Source of the DNA: Eucalyptus grandis | Taxonomy: Eukaryota > Streptophyta > Magnoliopsida > Myrtales > Myrtaceae | Direction: 5' to 3' | Assembly (NCBI RefSeq): GCF_016545825.1 | Contig: NC_052617.1 | Location: 8,142,600 to 8,206,599, forward strand | Length of the DNA: 64,000 bases | Part shown: piece by piece, positions 46,101 to 58,300 of the stretch | How positions within the stretch are numbered: position 1 is the first letter of the stretch | Layout of the letters: the number at the start of each line of letters is the position of its first letter | Position numbers and translations under genes: made by a program | The notes under the pieces: model-generated | What the model was told of the DNA's origin: nothing | Databases searched by the model: none | What the model saw: only the letters and a program-made list of their open reading frames with translations

Positions 46101-47869
46101 TATATAATCAGACAAAGGAACTAAACTAAGAGTAGGCAGTGAATGTCAAAACATTTCGAGAAAATAGTAGTGAAAAGACAACATATAATACAAGAAGAAT
46201 AAGTGGTACCTCATCAGCAATAAACTGCGTAAAATAAGGAGTCAGAGGATGAAGACCCGAGTCAGTGGCCAAGCTTACAAGTGCTTGGTCAAAGAGGACA
46301 GAATCCGAATTGCTAATAGTAAGTTTTCTAATTTTCTCAAAATATAGCTGCACAGCATAAAGAAAGAAATGTCTTAGCAAATGATCTTTCTGTTAGGGTC
46401 AGGGAAACTAGGGAAAGAATAGCTGCATCAAAGAATCACAATACTTCACCTGAAGCTCCCTAGATAGTACAATCCTAATGGGTAATTTGATGTCAATGGA
46501 AATTCCATCTTCCCTGTTTTCATACTTTTTGCCATCTGATGCCGCTGTAAGTCCTGTAAATGAAAAGGTAAAACCACAATAAGTAACAGAAAATCTTTTG
46601 TTATTCATCCAACATATTTCACATAATAAGGATCCAGAGAGGAACAAATATCCCTTTGAAATCAGAAAGCAAAGACTTATTTTTGTTTTAATATTAGGTT
46701 AATTAAGAAGGTATAGTTCCAGCTGATGCCAAATTTCACAGGATACCTTCAAAAGCAGGGCTTTCCGGAATTGCAGGCTGAACCCCTTCAATCGCTAACC
46801 AATGAGCAGAAACTGCTGTATCAAGTGGAGCTCTCGGCAAAGGTGCATCAACGATCTTCAAGCTAGAGCTCATTAGAGAACCTATGTGAAGGACTTAAGA
46901 TGGAAGAATCTATAGCAAAATCAAATATTTCTTACATCTTTGAATTCCACGTCCTTCTCATCTACATAAAACAGGTCATTATGTCCAGCAGCTCTTTTGA
47001 ATCGCAGTGCATCACTGGAGGCGAATCCGTATATTGGCTAAAACAAGGAAATGGCACACAAGAATGAAGAACTACATTGCAGAGAGAATGCCTGTATGAA
47101 ATGTGACCGCTGTAACTTGGCACATATATGAAGGGGAAAGTTATAAAGAAAGGCTTCACACAAGAGGTCTTATCAGGTCCTTATTAAGATGAAATTCTTA
47201 ATGATGGTTGTATTCACATATAATTGCAATAATACCTTGTTCCATGGCAAGATTAACCGCAAATGGAAATAACCTATCCCGCTATCTTCTTATCCAAACA
47301 GACAACACTATTTTCCTTTAAGTAATAGCAGTAGCATATGATAATCACCTCCACATTTCTCAATTTAAGAGCGCTGTCCACGTCGTCAACAGTCAGTGCT
47401 GTTCTCCTCGAGTGGCGCATGCATTTGATCGCCTCCTGCAACTCCCAAACAGGAAAACCCCCAATTAACAACACATCAAGACAGTGAACTGTTATTCCAA
47501 CGACAACGCTTCTGCAACATTGATTCACGGATGGAAAAGATAGCTTCCCACCACAAAACCACAACAAAAGCCCCTCATAACCTAGGTAATCACATCCCGT
47601 CTTCGATGCAAAGTTTCTGTTTCTACTAGCGCACACCAGCATAGCGATCATCATTTCTCACAGCTATCAAACACCATAAACAAATCATCGCAGTGCGGTA
47701 ATGGAGTCGAAGAACAAGGCAACGGATTCGGCGACCGTACCTGCATAATCTCTCGGAGGTGGTACTCGACGTCGGACGCGACGGCGACGGCGACATCGGA
47801 GGCCAAATTGGGAACGCCGATGGTCTGCGCGAGGACCTCGATGGACTCCTTCGGCACGAACGTGCTCAT
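43162..47869 (-). CDS. TAF6: TFIID subunit 6 (TBP-associated factor 6), about 539 aa, 12 exons
   Basis: Exons, 5' to 3' on the minus strand: 47869-47741, 47435-47349, 47037-46936, 46855-46747, 46553-46450, 46347-46210, 46099-46004, 45558-45434, 45014-44882, 44605-44480, 44402-44279, 43508-43162. All junctions are GT-AG and in phase. Residues 1-70 form the histone fold ([33 protein letters not shown]), which pairs with TAF9. A HEAT-like TAF6 C-terminal region follows ([45 protein letters not shown]). The tail ends [20 protein letters not shown] ... LSFFL, a plant TAF6/TAF6b feature. It acts in the nucleus in TFIID and SAGA-type complexes. The donor of exon 11 (44279) was chosen because it keeps frame with the last exon. 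The start is the ATG just after a CTT repeat in the leader. Confidence 0.93.
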
Positions 47870-47911
47870 CTCTCTTCTTCTTCTTCTTCTTCTTCTTCTT
47901 CTACTACTCAA
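47870..47911 (-). repeat. (CTT/AGA) microsatellite in the TAF6 leader
   Basis: About eleven CTT triplets on the plus strand directly upstream of the start codon. The frame stays open through it (poly-Arg) but begins only at a non-ATG codon. Confidence 0.85.
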
Positions 47912-48174
47912 GCGAGCGACAGAACCACATCACTCGAGGCCTCCACCGAAGCTTCCTCCGTCAGAACCAGGAAGGAACCGCGGACAACACGTCAAAGCGA
48001 AGAAAGGCAACGCGAATCGATCGAGATGCGCCTTCGATCTCTCGAAATCAAGGAAGAGGATCTTCGATTCTAGGGTTTATGCTGCGAGTGCGAGACGAAT
48101 CGACAGTTGAATTCCGATCCGGGAGGGAACAAGGGGTTGAGGGAGACTCGCGCTGGCAATGAACGGTCTACTAT

Positions 48175-48275
48175 TTGTGGCGTGGGCCCGAAGCGGGAAT
48201 GGATCAGCTCCTCATGGGCCGGACCCGAATGGAAAGAATCTATCGCTTGGGCCTCCGAATGAAGAGCCCAAGAAA
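48175..48275 (-). promoter_or_regulatory. Likely TAF6 promoter, TGGGCC/GCCCA motifs
   Basis: GTGGGCCC, ATGGGCC, TTGGGCC and GAGCCCA lie near 48183, 48215, 48247 and 48262, a few hundred bases upstream of the TAF6 ATG. Such site II-like clusters mark many plant housekeeping promoters. The start site is not known. Confidence 0.45.
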
Positions 48276-49193
48276 GAAGTATCGACCATCTGCCATCAAC
48301 TGCATTGAGAATCCTTATTCCTAGATTTTGGTAGCTGCATCCAACCTATCTTAGCTCATATTATCTGTATCTGCCAGATTATTTACTCGATTTCATATAG
48401 TAATAGCGCTCGAAAAGCTACCCTTTCTGTGCAAAAGGAAAGGTTTCGAGATCATCCGATTTTCTGCAGAATCATCAACCATGTACTACCAGCCACTATT
48501 TCAATCAAAACTCAGGAGCAGTTGATCGAAAGAGACGAAAGGAGGCTTTCCTGCAAGGGCCACGACATCCGGTTTCACCTCCTTCAATTCCCCCGTTTTC
48601 GCATGCTAAAAGGCATCAGAGGTTAATTCTATCAAGTATGACAAAACCATGCATTCATGCATCGTGCCAGTGCCTGTACACCAAAATCTTCCCCTTCAAA
48701 AATTATTTGAAGAGAACATATTGACTACTTTCTTTATCTGGGAAAGAAGAGCTACTCTCATAGGAGAGTTTCTCGCCACGCCCTAAGAATAAAGATGCTA
48801 CCTAGCCTCCTGGCAGCAATTCCACAAAGTTTGTTGCCCAATAAACACGGCATTGTGAGGAAAAGCTCAACCTTCTGAGTATACGACACGGACTGTCAAG
48901 CAATTTCAATGCTATACATGGGGTTCTCTATAGTTGTCCATGGACCAAAAAACCAGTCAACCGAAGTGAAAAACGTTCAGAACTCTGAACTTTACTCATT
49001 TACTGAACAGAGCAGATTGGATTCACAATCAGTCCTCACTTAGAACCGCCCATTACTTCACACAGTTGCTTCAATTTTCAGGACAAACACAAAGCAAACA
49101 GTGGAACACACCCAAAAAAAAACAAAGGAATGTTCACCATGGCCAAATACAAACCACACCGAGGCAAAATTAGACGCTTCTCAGTTGTTTGAT
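48276..49193. other. Intergenic and SYP5-type gene 3' region
   Basis: No gene or repeat recognised. The part nearest 49194 should hold the 3' untranslated region of the SNARE gene. I could not assign a polyadenylation site. Confidence 0.5.
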
Positions 49194-52100
49194 TTACAGG
49201 AACTTGATCAACAAATATACAGCCACGACCAGAATCACAATTCCGATAACAGACAAAATCATGCACATGCAGGTGCAGCCTCCCTTGGTGCGCTTGTTCA
49301 AAATTGCCAGGTTCTTCTGCACTCGCTGTTCTCACAACAAAACAATCAACAAAATGAATATCCTTAAAAAAATTTAGCAAATGAAATGTGCAACACATAA
49401 ACAGAGACATTCATAAAAGAGACGCACGCTTATTGAGAGAGAAGAAAAGAGTACAGTTCCGTCAGACAATAAAACATCTCAACTTGCAAAAAATGCACTG
49501 GTGCAATCTTATGTATCAGTATTATAACATCCATTGGACTAGGGCTGCATTGGCAACACTTTGCCAAAGCCCTTTCGGGCTTTGAAGGCCTTGAGCAAAT
49601 ATAAGTACCGTTTGACAATTCTTTTGGAGAGCTTCGGGAAGATGGAATTGCATTTCCAAAGCTCTCCAAAGGTCTTTAACCCAAGGTAGGTCTGTGGGTG
49701 TTGAGCATTTCCAGAATGCTAATATATTTTTCCTTCTAACTTTGCCCTCACTAAAATTTCAAAATCCCGAAAATGCCCTCATCAAGCTGGCGAGGCTAGA
49801 TCTGGCAACCGGCAAGCTCAAGTGACATCATTTGGGTCACAGGACCTAAGGTGGCATTGCCTGGGTTCACATGACCCAAGCAACACTGTGTGGGGTTGCC
49901 TAGGTTGTAGGAACCCAGGTGACGCCACCTGAGGTTGTGTGACCTCAGGCCAGGCTGACTGATGCCAAGATCTGGCTCACCAACAAAGGTTTGAAGTTTT
50001 TTAGTTATTTATTTTTTTAAAAAGAGGAAAAGTCCTTTACAGCAGTAGTTTTTCCAAACAGCATCTAGAACAAAGTTGTTTCCTAGTGAACTTTTAGATT
50101 ACACTTTATCATACACTATTTGCATTTAGAAAAATCCCTTTCCTTTGCATTTTCCCAAAATCTTTTCTCGAAAGTCTTTAACAGATGTGGCCTAAGTATG
50201 AAGAAAAGAACCCTATGTATCCTCAAAGTTATCCATTACATTTTGAACCATGAACTATATCCTTTAAAGCATATAGAAAAGAACCTTAAGTATCCTCAAA
50301 CATCTACCTCAAAACAATTTGGATATGAAACCTAGGGAAATACATTAGCACATGCTCTTCAAGGTCAGAACAACATAGAAAGTATAGAACCTCTGGTCTC
50401 ATCCTTCTTCCGTGTTTCAGAACCCATTTGAGACATTCTTTTCATGAAAGCTCCAACTTCCACACAACTATGAAAAATTCTAAGTTTATTGAGATTCAAT
50501 CCCCTTCATTGAAACTCTTGGGGATAGCATACCATAGCTAGAAGAAAGGCCACTTATCCCGAGTACTAACCAACTAACTTCACTCAGATTCCAGCTCATA
50601 AAAGCTGATATGCATTTGCAAGAAAAAATACCCGAAGACGAGAGTCCGTAACATCCACATGTTGGTCCAAGTTATCCTGTAGATCATAAGAGGCAACTGA
50701 ATAAACTTCCAACTGGAAAATTTAGTCACAACAATCTATAGATGAGATAATGACGGATAAAAAAATGCAATATACTGTAGACAATACACATCACATACAA
50801 TTAGTCTGGTATGCAAGTCAAGTTCCTCGTTCACTGCCAATGCGATATGTTTTGTGCTTACTACTGTCTCCTCCAGTTTCTCAAGACCTTCATCTTGTTC
50901 TGTCAAAGGCACACAAAGACAAAGGCTTAATTTTCTCACTGGTGCATAGATGATAGATCAGCAAGAGGAGAAAACTCTTATGTCCAGGACTTCCCATGTG
51001 CTAAATTCCAAGGGTAGGGTGGCAAGTGAAAGAGTCCTAGATTAGAAACTTGCCTCTCATTACTTGTCGCTGAAGAACCACGATTCCTTGATTGTCCAAT
51101 CCTGCAGTCCTGCTCATGGCATCCGCAGGCTTTATCTCTGGTCCAAGCAAGCTATCCCTGGTAGCAGAGTGTGACATTTTCAACGTGGAATCCATCTGGT
51201 TCACTCTTGTTCTCAGATTCGAAAGCAAGTCCTTGCGACGATTAATCTCTTTCTCCGTTCTGTGTAAGAAAAGAGGAAGCATTGCCAGAAAATCAGAAAA
51301 TAGTTGAACTCACAAAAGTAGCAGAGACTACGCCTACTAACACCAGCATTTTGTTTCCTACAGCAGATTTAGGGACCAGAACAACAATTCACGATTTTAC
51401 ATACGTTTAAATAATTCAAACAGCTAGCAGCTCTCGGCTTCTTTATCAAACCACACAAAGAAGACAAGTGAGAATGTACTCCCCTTTCACACATTGTGAC
51501 AAAAATTCAATCGCCATTTGCAGGGTCCAAAAACTCCCATCCAAGTCGATTAGAAACTTATCTAAAAAAAAAGTTAGCATGCTTAAAAGGAACATATTAA
51601 CAGTAAAGAAGCTCAGATCATTGTAAAGATTTAGCCTGACACAAGAGAGATCTTATGATAAATTAAGACTGCACATGGATCAATCAAAGTAAAGTTCCAT
51701 ACATATACTTGTACAAATTTATGCTGAAAATTGGCTCCTAGTAGCTCTACACTAGAAACTATGGAAAAAATGATTAAATGCTGAAGCTCATTTTAGCCAG
51801 TAACAATTCCAGAAAGATCTTAGTCTATTTGTTGCTAGTCATCATGCCAAGAAGAAAGATCAACATACAGAAAGATCATCAGAGCAATAGCATCAACAAA
51901 CAACTTTGCGATCAGCAAATTCAACAATTCATGGAAGAATATAATCATCAATATACACCATACAATCACCGGAAGATACTTCGATAGAGGTCCAAAAATT
52001 CATAATTTCCTTGGAGATATCAAAGCAATGGCATGAAATGGACTTACATGGGCCTGCTGAAGGGCTTCGTCAAAATGTTCTGTAAGCTGTCAAGTCTAGT

Positions 52101-52262
52101 GTTCAATATAGTAATTTTTCTCCGTACAGCAGATGCATGACGCATGCTTTCAGGTCCTGATGTGGGCATTGTACCGCGTTCAGCAATCATGCTACTGATC
52201 TCCTCAGCCAGTTTTACTGCATCATTATATTCTTTAATCCACGAATCTCCAGAAGAGGCCAT
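49194..52262 (-). CDS. SYP52: Qc-SNARE of the SYP51/SYP52 type, 232 aa, five coding exons
   Basis: Exons on the minus strand: 52262-52048, 51259-51054, 50899-50799, 50676-50632, 49325-49194. They give 232 residues, the usual SYP5 length. The N-terminal helical part starts MASSGDSWIKEYNDAVKLAE. LLGPEIKPADAMSRTAGLDN lies in the linker, and the SNARE helix runs from QDEGLEKLEETVVSTKHIAL to DVTDSRLRRVQKNL. A Cys pair region (GGCTCMCM) precedes one C-terminal membrane anchor ending LLIKFL. SYP5 proteins act in fusion at the prevacuolar compartment and vacuole. Intron 2 uses a GC donor (AG/GCAAGT at 51053), which alone keeps the conserved junction MREQDEG. A leader intron is likely: donor after 53488 and acceptor TTTAG just before GAGGATGG at the start codon. 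SYP51 versus SYP52 cannot be settled here. Confidence 0.93.
49540..50180. repeat. Probable non-autonomous insertion in the last SYP5-type intron
   Basis: A block of different composition within the intron 49326-50631. It contains a perfect CAAAGCCC/GGGCTTTG hairpin (49565-49584), GAAAATGCCCTC as in the MULE-like arms, and a GC-rich stretch (49790-49980) with repeated GGGTCAC/GTGACCTCAGG words. Its ends are not defined. Confidence 0.4.
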
Positions 52263-53590
52263 CCTCCTAAAGGAAAAAAGGAATGATAAGTTGCAGTTGA
52301 GTATAGAGATAAATAATAACTTCTATGACACCATACAAAGGAGTACGACTTCTATGAAGTGCCCACCAGTATAAATGAATAATGAAAATGAAAGAACGCA
52401 CATGAAAGATGCGGACATGACAGTAAAGTAAAGACTGTAGGCAAATCAATAGCAGTGCTTAAGGAAAGTTACTGGTAAAGATTTTCAATCCACAGCTTTT
52501 TTTCTTAAAATCCAGTTTTCAAACCATCAGTTGTCACTAAAACTAGAAAAAAGAGTATAGGGCATCAGCAAAACATATCCCCAGAGAACCTACTTAGATG
52601 CTCTTTCAAGCTAAAGGCTGAATACTGGGGAAGACCCGGATAATCTTTCAGCCAGACCCAAAAACACACACCACTTCACTCAAAAGCCAACAAATGAGAG
52701 CGCTATGCAGCATAGCTCACAAAGCTTGGCATTTGTTATCCCTACTTTTCAATGGGCACAAGAGTGAAAATGCAATATAGAACATCCAAAAGACAAACTC
52801 CTATGCCATTAAAAAGTAGACCCAACAAACAGTGATTGGCCACCTTGAATCAGACTAGAGGAAAATGATCAAGTGGGCAAGCAACAGAGCATAAGGTAAC
52901 GTATCCCCAAATCACATCGAACTTATTATATATTCTTGTTTTCAAGCAAAAGAATCCACCAGCAATCTCAAGAACAATCTCAAATCTTATAGAATGAACA
53001 CAGCGAGATGTCACGCATCAACGAGAACCATCACGAGGTCTTGGATCATCCGCTGATCCATCACAATGCAGCCACATTCAAACGGCCTCCAATCTTCAAC
53101 AAGGCTAACATACCCTGGAAAATCCCACACGACATACATGATTTCCGAAGTATCGCCCCAAGATTCACACTACGACAAGAACCTCAGCTTGCACGTTCAG
53201 TTCTTTTCCCCCAGCGACGCGCCACGGACCTCTAGCATAAATCGATCGATCCACGTCCCCGCCCAAGAACCGGACTACCAACTCCTCCCGCATTGCACCA
53301 TCGCACCAACAAGCACTCCCTACCTCATCGAACGACCTAGTATCTAAAAAAGAATTCACCCGGATCGCCGACGAGGAGAGGTGCAATCGAGCCGCGGCGC
53401 CGACGGAGTGCCTTCCGGTACAAGAATCGAATCGAAGAAGGGAAAGGAACGAACCAAAGAAAGAAGCGATTGAGATAAGGGGAACACCTTTCGACGTCTC
53501 TCGATCTCGCCGGCCACGGAGAAGGGGTGAGAGGGGCAAATTGATGGGGCCGACTTGAAGACGCGATGATCCACAGGCGATCCTAATGGA
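52263..53590 (-). promoter_or_regulatory. SYP5-type gene 5' leader, leader intron and promoter side
   Basis: 53380-53580 is GC-rich and probably holds the first, non-coding exon. The AAG/GTGTTC donor at 53488-53487 and the acceptor at the ATG would define an intron of about 1.2 kb. The 228-codon minus frame across 53165-53851 runs through the presumed exon, intron and promoter and has low-complexity stretches, so I do not call it. Confidence 0.5.
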
Positions 53591-55307
53591 AGGTGACCGA
53601 CCGACTGCAGCGATGGCGATCGCTGCCCTTGCTGATGGTGATGGAGAAGGTGATGGAGAAGATGATGGATTTCTTTCTGTGGAGAAATTGGAGGAAGGGT
53701 GACCTAGGTACAGAGAGACAGAGAGGGGAATTCCAGCGTTTAAATCTTTTTTTTTTCTTTTTTTGTTGCTTTTCATTCTTTCAGGATTAGATGGATTAAT
53801 AGATGAAAGAAGGGAGGTGGTAAGATCATGAGTATTATATACCAAAGCCATGCTTCATCATTGATTCAATTTTGGGGAAAATACTAGGTATGAACTTATA
53901 GATCCACACGTCATGAGTCTTATAATTTTTTTAAATTCTGGAATAATAATTTAAAATGTGGGAAGAAGGTAAAAAATGATTTTAACTCTCAAATAATTTC
54001 GAACGAACAAGGCCTAGCAATTGTGCACACTCGATGCAATGCACTAAAATGATCTTTGAAGGATTAAGCAAAAATCTTGCTAGAAAAAAGATTAAACAAA
54101 TTCACTTTATTGCAAACATTGAATGGGAATAAATCATTGATGCATAATGTAATACAAAGAAGTTATATCTATGTGGAATTCGATTTAATAATTTCTTAAA
54201 AAGATTATTGCCATATATATATATTTATTATAAAAATGAAACGTATGAAATTAAAATAAAAGTAATAATTTTCACATTTATGCATGGGAACGGTATATAT
54301 AAACTGAGTAGTTGAGAGATGCTGGAAAAATAGTTCAGAATCATACAAATAAAAAAAATCATGAAAATTACCTTCATTATTCTTTAAGCGCCGAATTATG
54401 ATTCTTTATAGTAAAAACTTATCGACATGAGGCTGCACATCCTCTGTTTTTACATCAACACCAATAATATTGTCCGGCCATGTAGTCGCCTAGACAATGC
54501 CGACATGGAAAAGAAAAGTTCATGATCATTTGACAGTTCATGCACTGTGGCCCGCAATGAACCACTCGTTAATTCCAAATAGAAGAATACAACGGAAAAC
54601 AAAATAAACGAGTGGGCCAATTTGGTTACACAAAAAGGTTTCTAAAAAATAAGAATAATTTTCAATTTTCCTTTTTCTTTTCTGGTCTAACAATTTACCT
54701 TTCTTTCCCCTTTTTTTTTGGTCGATTTTTTTTTCCCATTGAGTAAGTGAGAAATGGACCCTTTTCTAGGAATGGAATCATTAAAATATGCCAAATTCCA
54801 TTAGATTTAGGTAAGTCCTTGCATTTAAGAATTCCTTATTCACCAAGCCCACCATAAAACTTGGAAAACAAAAGAACGAAAAGCAGGGGAAGATTCCATC
54901 CCTCTGGATGCGAATCTCACGCTTCCGTCTCCTCTTATCGCTCTCCGCAATCGCCAACCTCACGCCCTCTACACGCAGCCTCATCTCGCGTTCGCTGTCG
55001 TTCCTTACAGACATCTGGAGAGACCCGTGCGGATGGTCGTTCGCAATAATGAACAAGATTCCAAAAGACTTCAACCGCTCTCTTGCAACTTCCACGGATG
55101 TGAATTCCGCTCCTCTGCATCGACAGATCGCCTGTTCCTTTCTTGCACGCTCTCTTCCTTCTCGCTGTTTTTGACAGACGGGCCACCAGTTGCTTTGAAA
55201 CTTCTTTGCCCATGTCCTAGATGAGCACGTCATCGATTACCCACGTGCTAAAATCTCCTCTTTTTTCAATCCGTGGCATCTCTTGGAGCTTGAATTTGTA
55301 AAGAAAC
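53591..55307. other. Intergenic between divergent genes
   Basis: 53860-54780 is AT-rich with nothing recognised. 54880-55300 is of more genic composition and probably includes the leader and promoter of the LBP/BPI-family gene, with a CCCACGTGC G-box-like motif near 55238. Frames of 62-150 codons on both strands overlap each other and match nothing that I know. Confidence 0.5.
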
Positions 55308-58300
55308 ATGCGTTGTTCATCGCAGCTCGAGGTCTCATCCCTCTTGTTCTTCTTCTCGTTCGTTGTTCTTCCACTTCTTTTGAGTCCCGTGAGTACCCAG
55401 GTCCGTGCTGATGAAGAAGGCTTCATTTCTATACTCGTGTCCGACAAGGGTCTTGATTTTGCTAAAGACTTGCTCGTTCACAGAGCGGTCCACTCAATCA
55501 TCCCGCTTCAGCTGCCACAAATTGAGAGATATGTGAAAATCCCACTTGTGGGCAGGGTTCATGTCGTTCTTTCAAACATCAGTATCGATGGGGTTGAGAT
55601 AGATTCTTCATACGTCAAGACTGGTGAAGGGGGTATTGTGCTAATAGCTTCCGGCGCTACTGCGAATTTGAGCATGAATTGGCAGTATTCTTATAGTACG
55701 TGGCTGGTCCCTATACCGATATCTGATGAAGGTAGTGCTTTTGTGCAGGTACCGTAAACTTAAAGATCTCTCATTCTCGCGATTTTCTTGTTGAATTAGT
55801 GAAGTATGAGCTTGAAATATATTGTTTCTAGTAAGTCTTCTTTGAGAAGTAGCTGGTCAAATTATTAGTCTTGTTCTGTATGATTCGATGAGTCGCTGGA
55901 TTATACAGTAGTGACAACTTCGATGGTGCAACTCGTGTATTTGCTTAATGAAAAGGTGGTCTTAACCTTGAACTTTATATTCAAAATAAAAAGGGAAAAG
56001 TTCCTTGGTATTCAAATATGATGAAGAGATTGTATTATACCTAGCATTGTGAATATCTGCAATTGTCAGTGATAGCTGCTTGGATGATGGGTGAGCTAAG
56101 TTTTTATATGATAGGAAATGCTAAGTTCATCTCGAAGATTGTATTATACCTAGCATTGTGAATATCTGCGATTGTCAGTGAAAGCTGCTTGGATGATGGG
56201 TGAACTAAGTTTTTATGTGATAGGAAGTGCTAAGTTCATCTCGAACTTTGATAATTCTATGCGGTTAGGACTAACTAATGCTTACTGCGTTTCTTCAGTT
56301 CTCCTTAAATTTCTCCTGCTTCTCTTTTTCCTAATCTTTAAGAAAGCTTGTCGAAAATATCTCTTCATATTTCTGTATCTTTTATCTCATGGAAGTTTGA
56401 AAGATTTGTCAATCTTGTGAAATGGGATGATATTGCTACTTCCTATGAACGTGATGCTTCATTCTCATTAGTATACTCAGTCAATTGCAGCATGACTTTT
56501 AAAAGTTCGTGTTATTTTGTTTCTCTGATTCTTAGGCCTTTTTTAATCACAAATATGCTGTGAAAGAATAGTGTTAAGAAGTGCTGCAATTGACAGGTTA
56601 AAGATATGGAAGTGGGGCTTACCTTGGACTTGAAGGATCTAGGTGGTACTCTAAAGCTATCTGTCCAAGAATGTGGATGCTATGTGGAAGCCATCTCGAT
56701 CAAAATTGACGGTGGGTCATCTTGGCTATATCAAGGGTATGCAATCATGTTGAATAAGTTTTTTTTTCTTTCTGAATTTTCAATATCTAATAATCTATCC
56801 GCTGCTACTGGGGTCACTAGCTGATCTTTTTGAGTTATTAATGGAAAAGTGTTAGCATGTCTCTTTCATTGATTTCTCTCCCGGTCATAAAAACTTAAGT
56901 GCAGTATTCAATGAACTGAAATCTGTCAAAAGTATTGAAAAGGTTGGGTTTCTCCAAGTCAATCCTGTTTTGCAGTAATTTTTCAGATGATTAAACAGTT
57001 ATTTGCCTTTGCCAACTCTGTAATCGATTTGATTACAAGTTTGCTTCTGTAAATTACCTATAAAAGCTTTGCTTTGGCAATGCTTTGATGCCTCTCAAAG
57101 GGCCATGGACCTGCCCTTTTTCTGGTTACTGCATGAAACCTGCTACTTACTATGATTTGCTTCTCTAATCTCAGGGTAGTGGGTGCTTTCCAAGGAAAAT
57201 AGTGTCAGCAGTTGAGGAAGCCATTCCCCAGAAGATTACAGAAGAAATACTGAAGCTAGATGCCTTACTGCAAGATCTTCCAAACAAAATTCCAGTTGGT
57301 GATGTTGCTTCTCTGAATGTTACTTTCGTGAGTGATCCAGTGTTGAGTAGTTCTTCCATTGACTTCGAGGTCAATGGGCTATTCACAGCAGAAGACCAGA
57401 TCTTTGCATCCAAATATCCTCACAGACCTCAAACCACTTCAGTTACCTGCAGTGGTGCAAATGAAATGATAAAGATTTTCTTACATGAAAATGTACTTAA
57501 TTCAGCATCGCTTGTTTACTTCAATGTAAGTTCCCAATTTGTTTGCTGTATTTCAAGTAGTGAAACTGATTAAAAGCTTTTATATGATTATTTGTATGTT
57601 CAGGCTTTTATGAAAAGCTGATCGGTTTTCTTGGTTTACTGGTAATGTGTTACTTTTCTTTTCTTTTGGTCAGGCGGATTATATGCACTGGCTTGTGGAC
57701 AAGATACCAGATCAAGCTCTACTGAACACTGCTGGATGGAAGTACATCGTGCCTCAATTATACAAGCTGTATCCAAATGACGACATGGACCTTAACATAT
57801 CTGTAACTGCTCCACCTCTCGTAAAAATTACTAAACAGGGATTGGTGCTACCATTTACACAGATGTTATCATTAATGTTCTGGATACCGGTGAAGTCATA
57901 CCAGTTGCCTGCATTTCACTGGTGTGTTGTACAACTCTTGAGATCTATAGCATTCTTGCATCAATTTGTTGTGGTGGTTATGCTTATATATGGAATTCAC
58001 TAGAGATTAAGTTTGTATAGGGTCTGAAGGTAGAGCTCATAAGAGCTAACAGCTGTCATCACATTGACCTAAATTAGACTCTGATCAGCTATTATAAAAC
58101 TCAGATATTGATGAGCTTATGATTGATTTTGGAGGAAATTGACCTCTTCTGTTGCTCTTTTTCCACCCTTCCTTTTGGCTCAAGTGTTTCCTTGGAAGTG
58201 ATAAACATTTTGTAACTATGATGATTGAAACCTCCTTGTTGAAACAGGTAATTAATGCTTCGGGTTCGGCACATATACTGCGGAATAATTTGGCTGGGAG

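Noticed and set aside
47870..47911. N-terminal poly-Arg extension of TAF6
   Set aside because: The open frame through the AGA repeat starts at a non-ATG codon, and the family start MSxxVPKE matches the ATG at 47869.
47759..48110. Plus-strand frames of 100-104 codons
   Set aside because: Antisense shadow of TAF6 exon 1 and its CTT leader repeat.
53165..53851. 228-codon minus-strand frame
   Set aside because: It crosses the likely promoter, leader exon and leader intron of the SYP5-type gene. It has low-complexity stretches and no recognisable domain.
54781..55233. 150-codon minus-strand frame with overlapping plus-strand frames
   Set aside because: No motif, overlapping alternatives on both strands, and a position matching the promoter and leader of the LBP/BPI-family gene.
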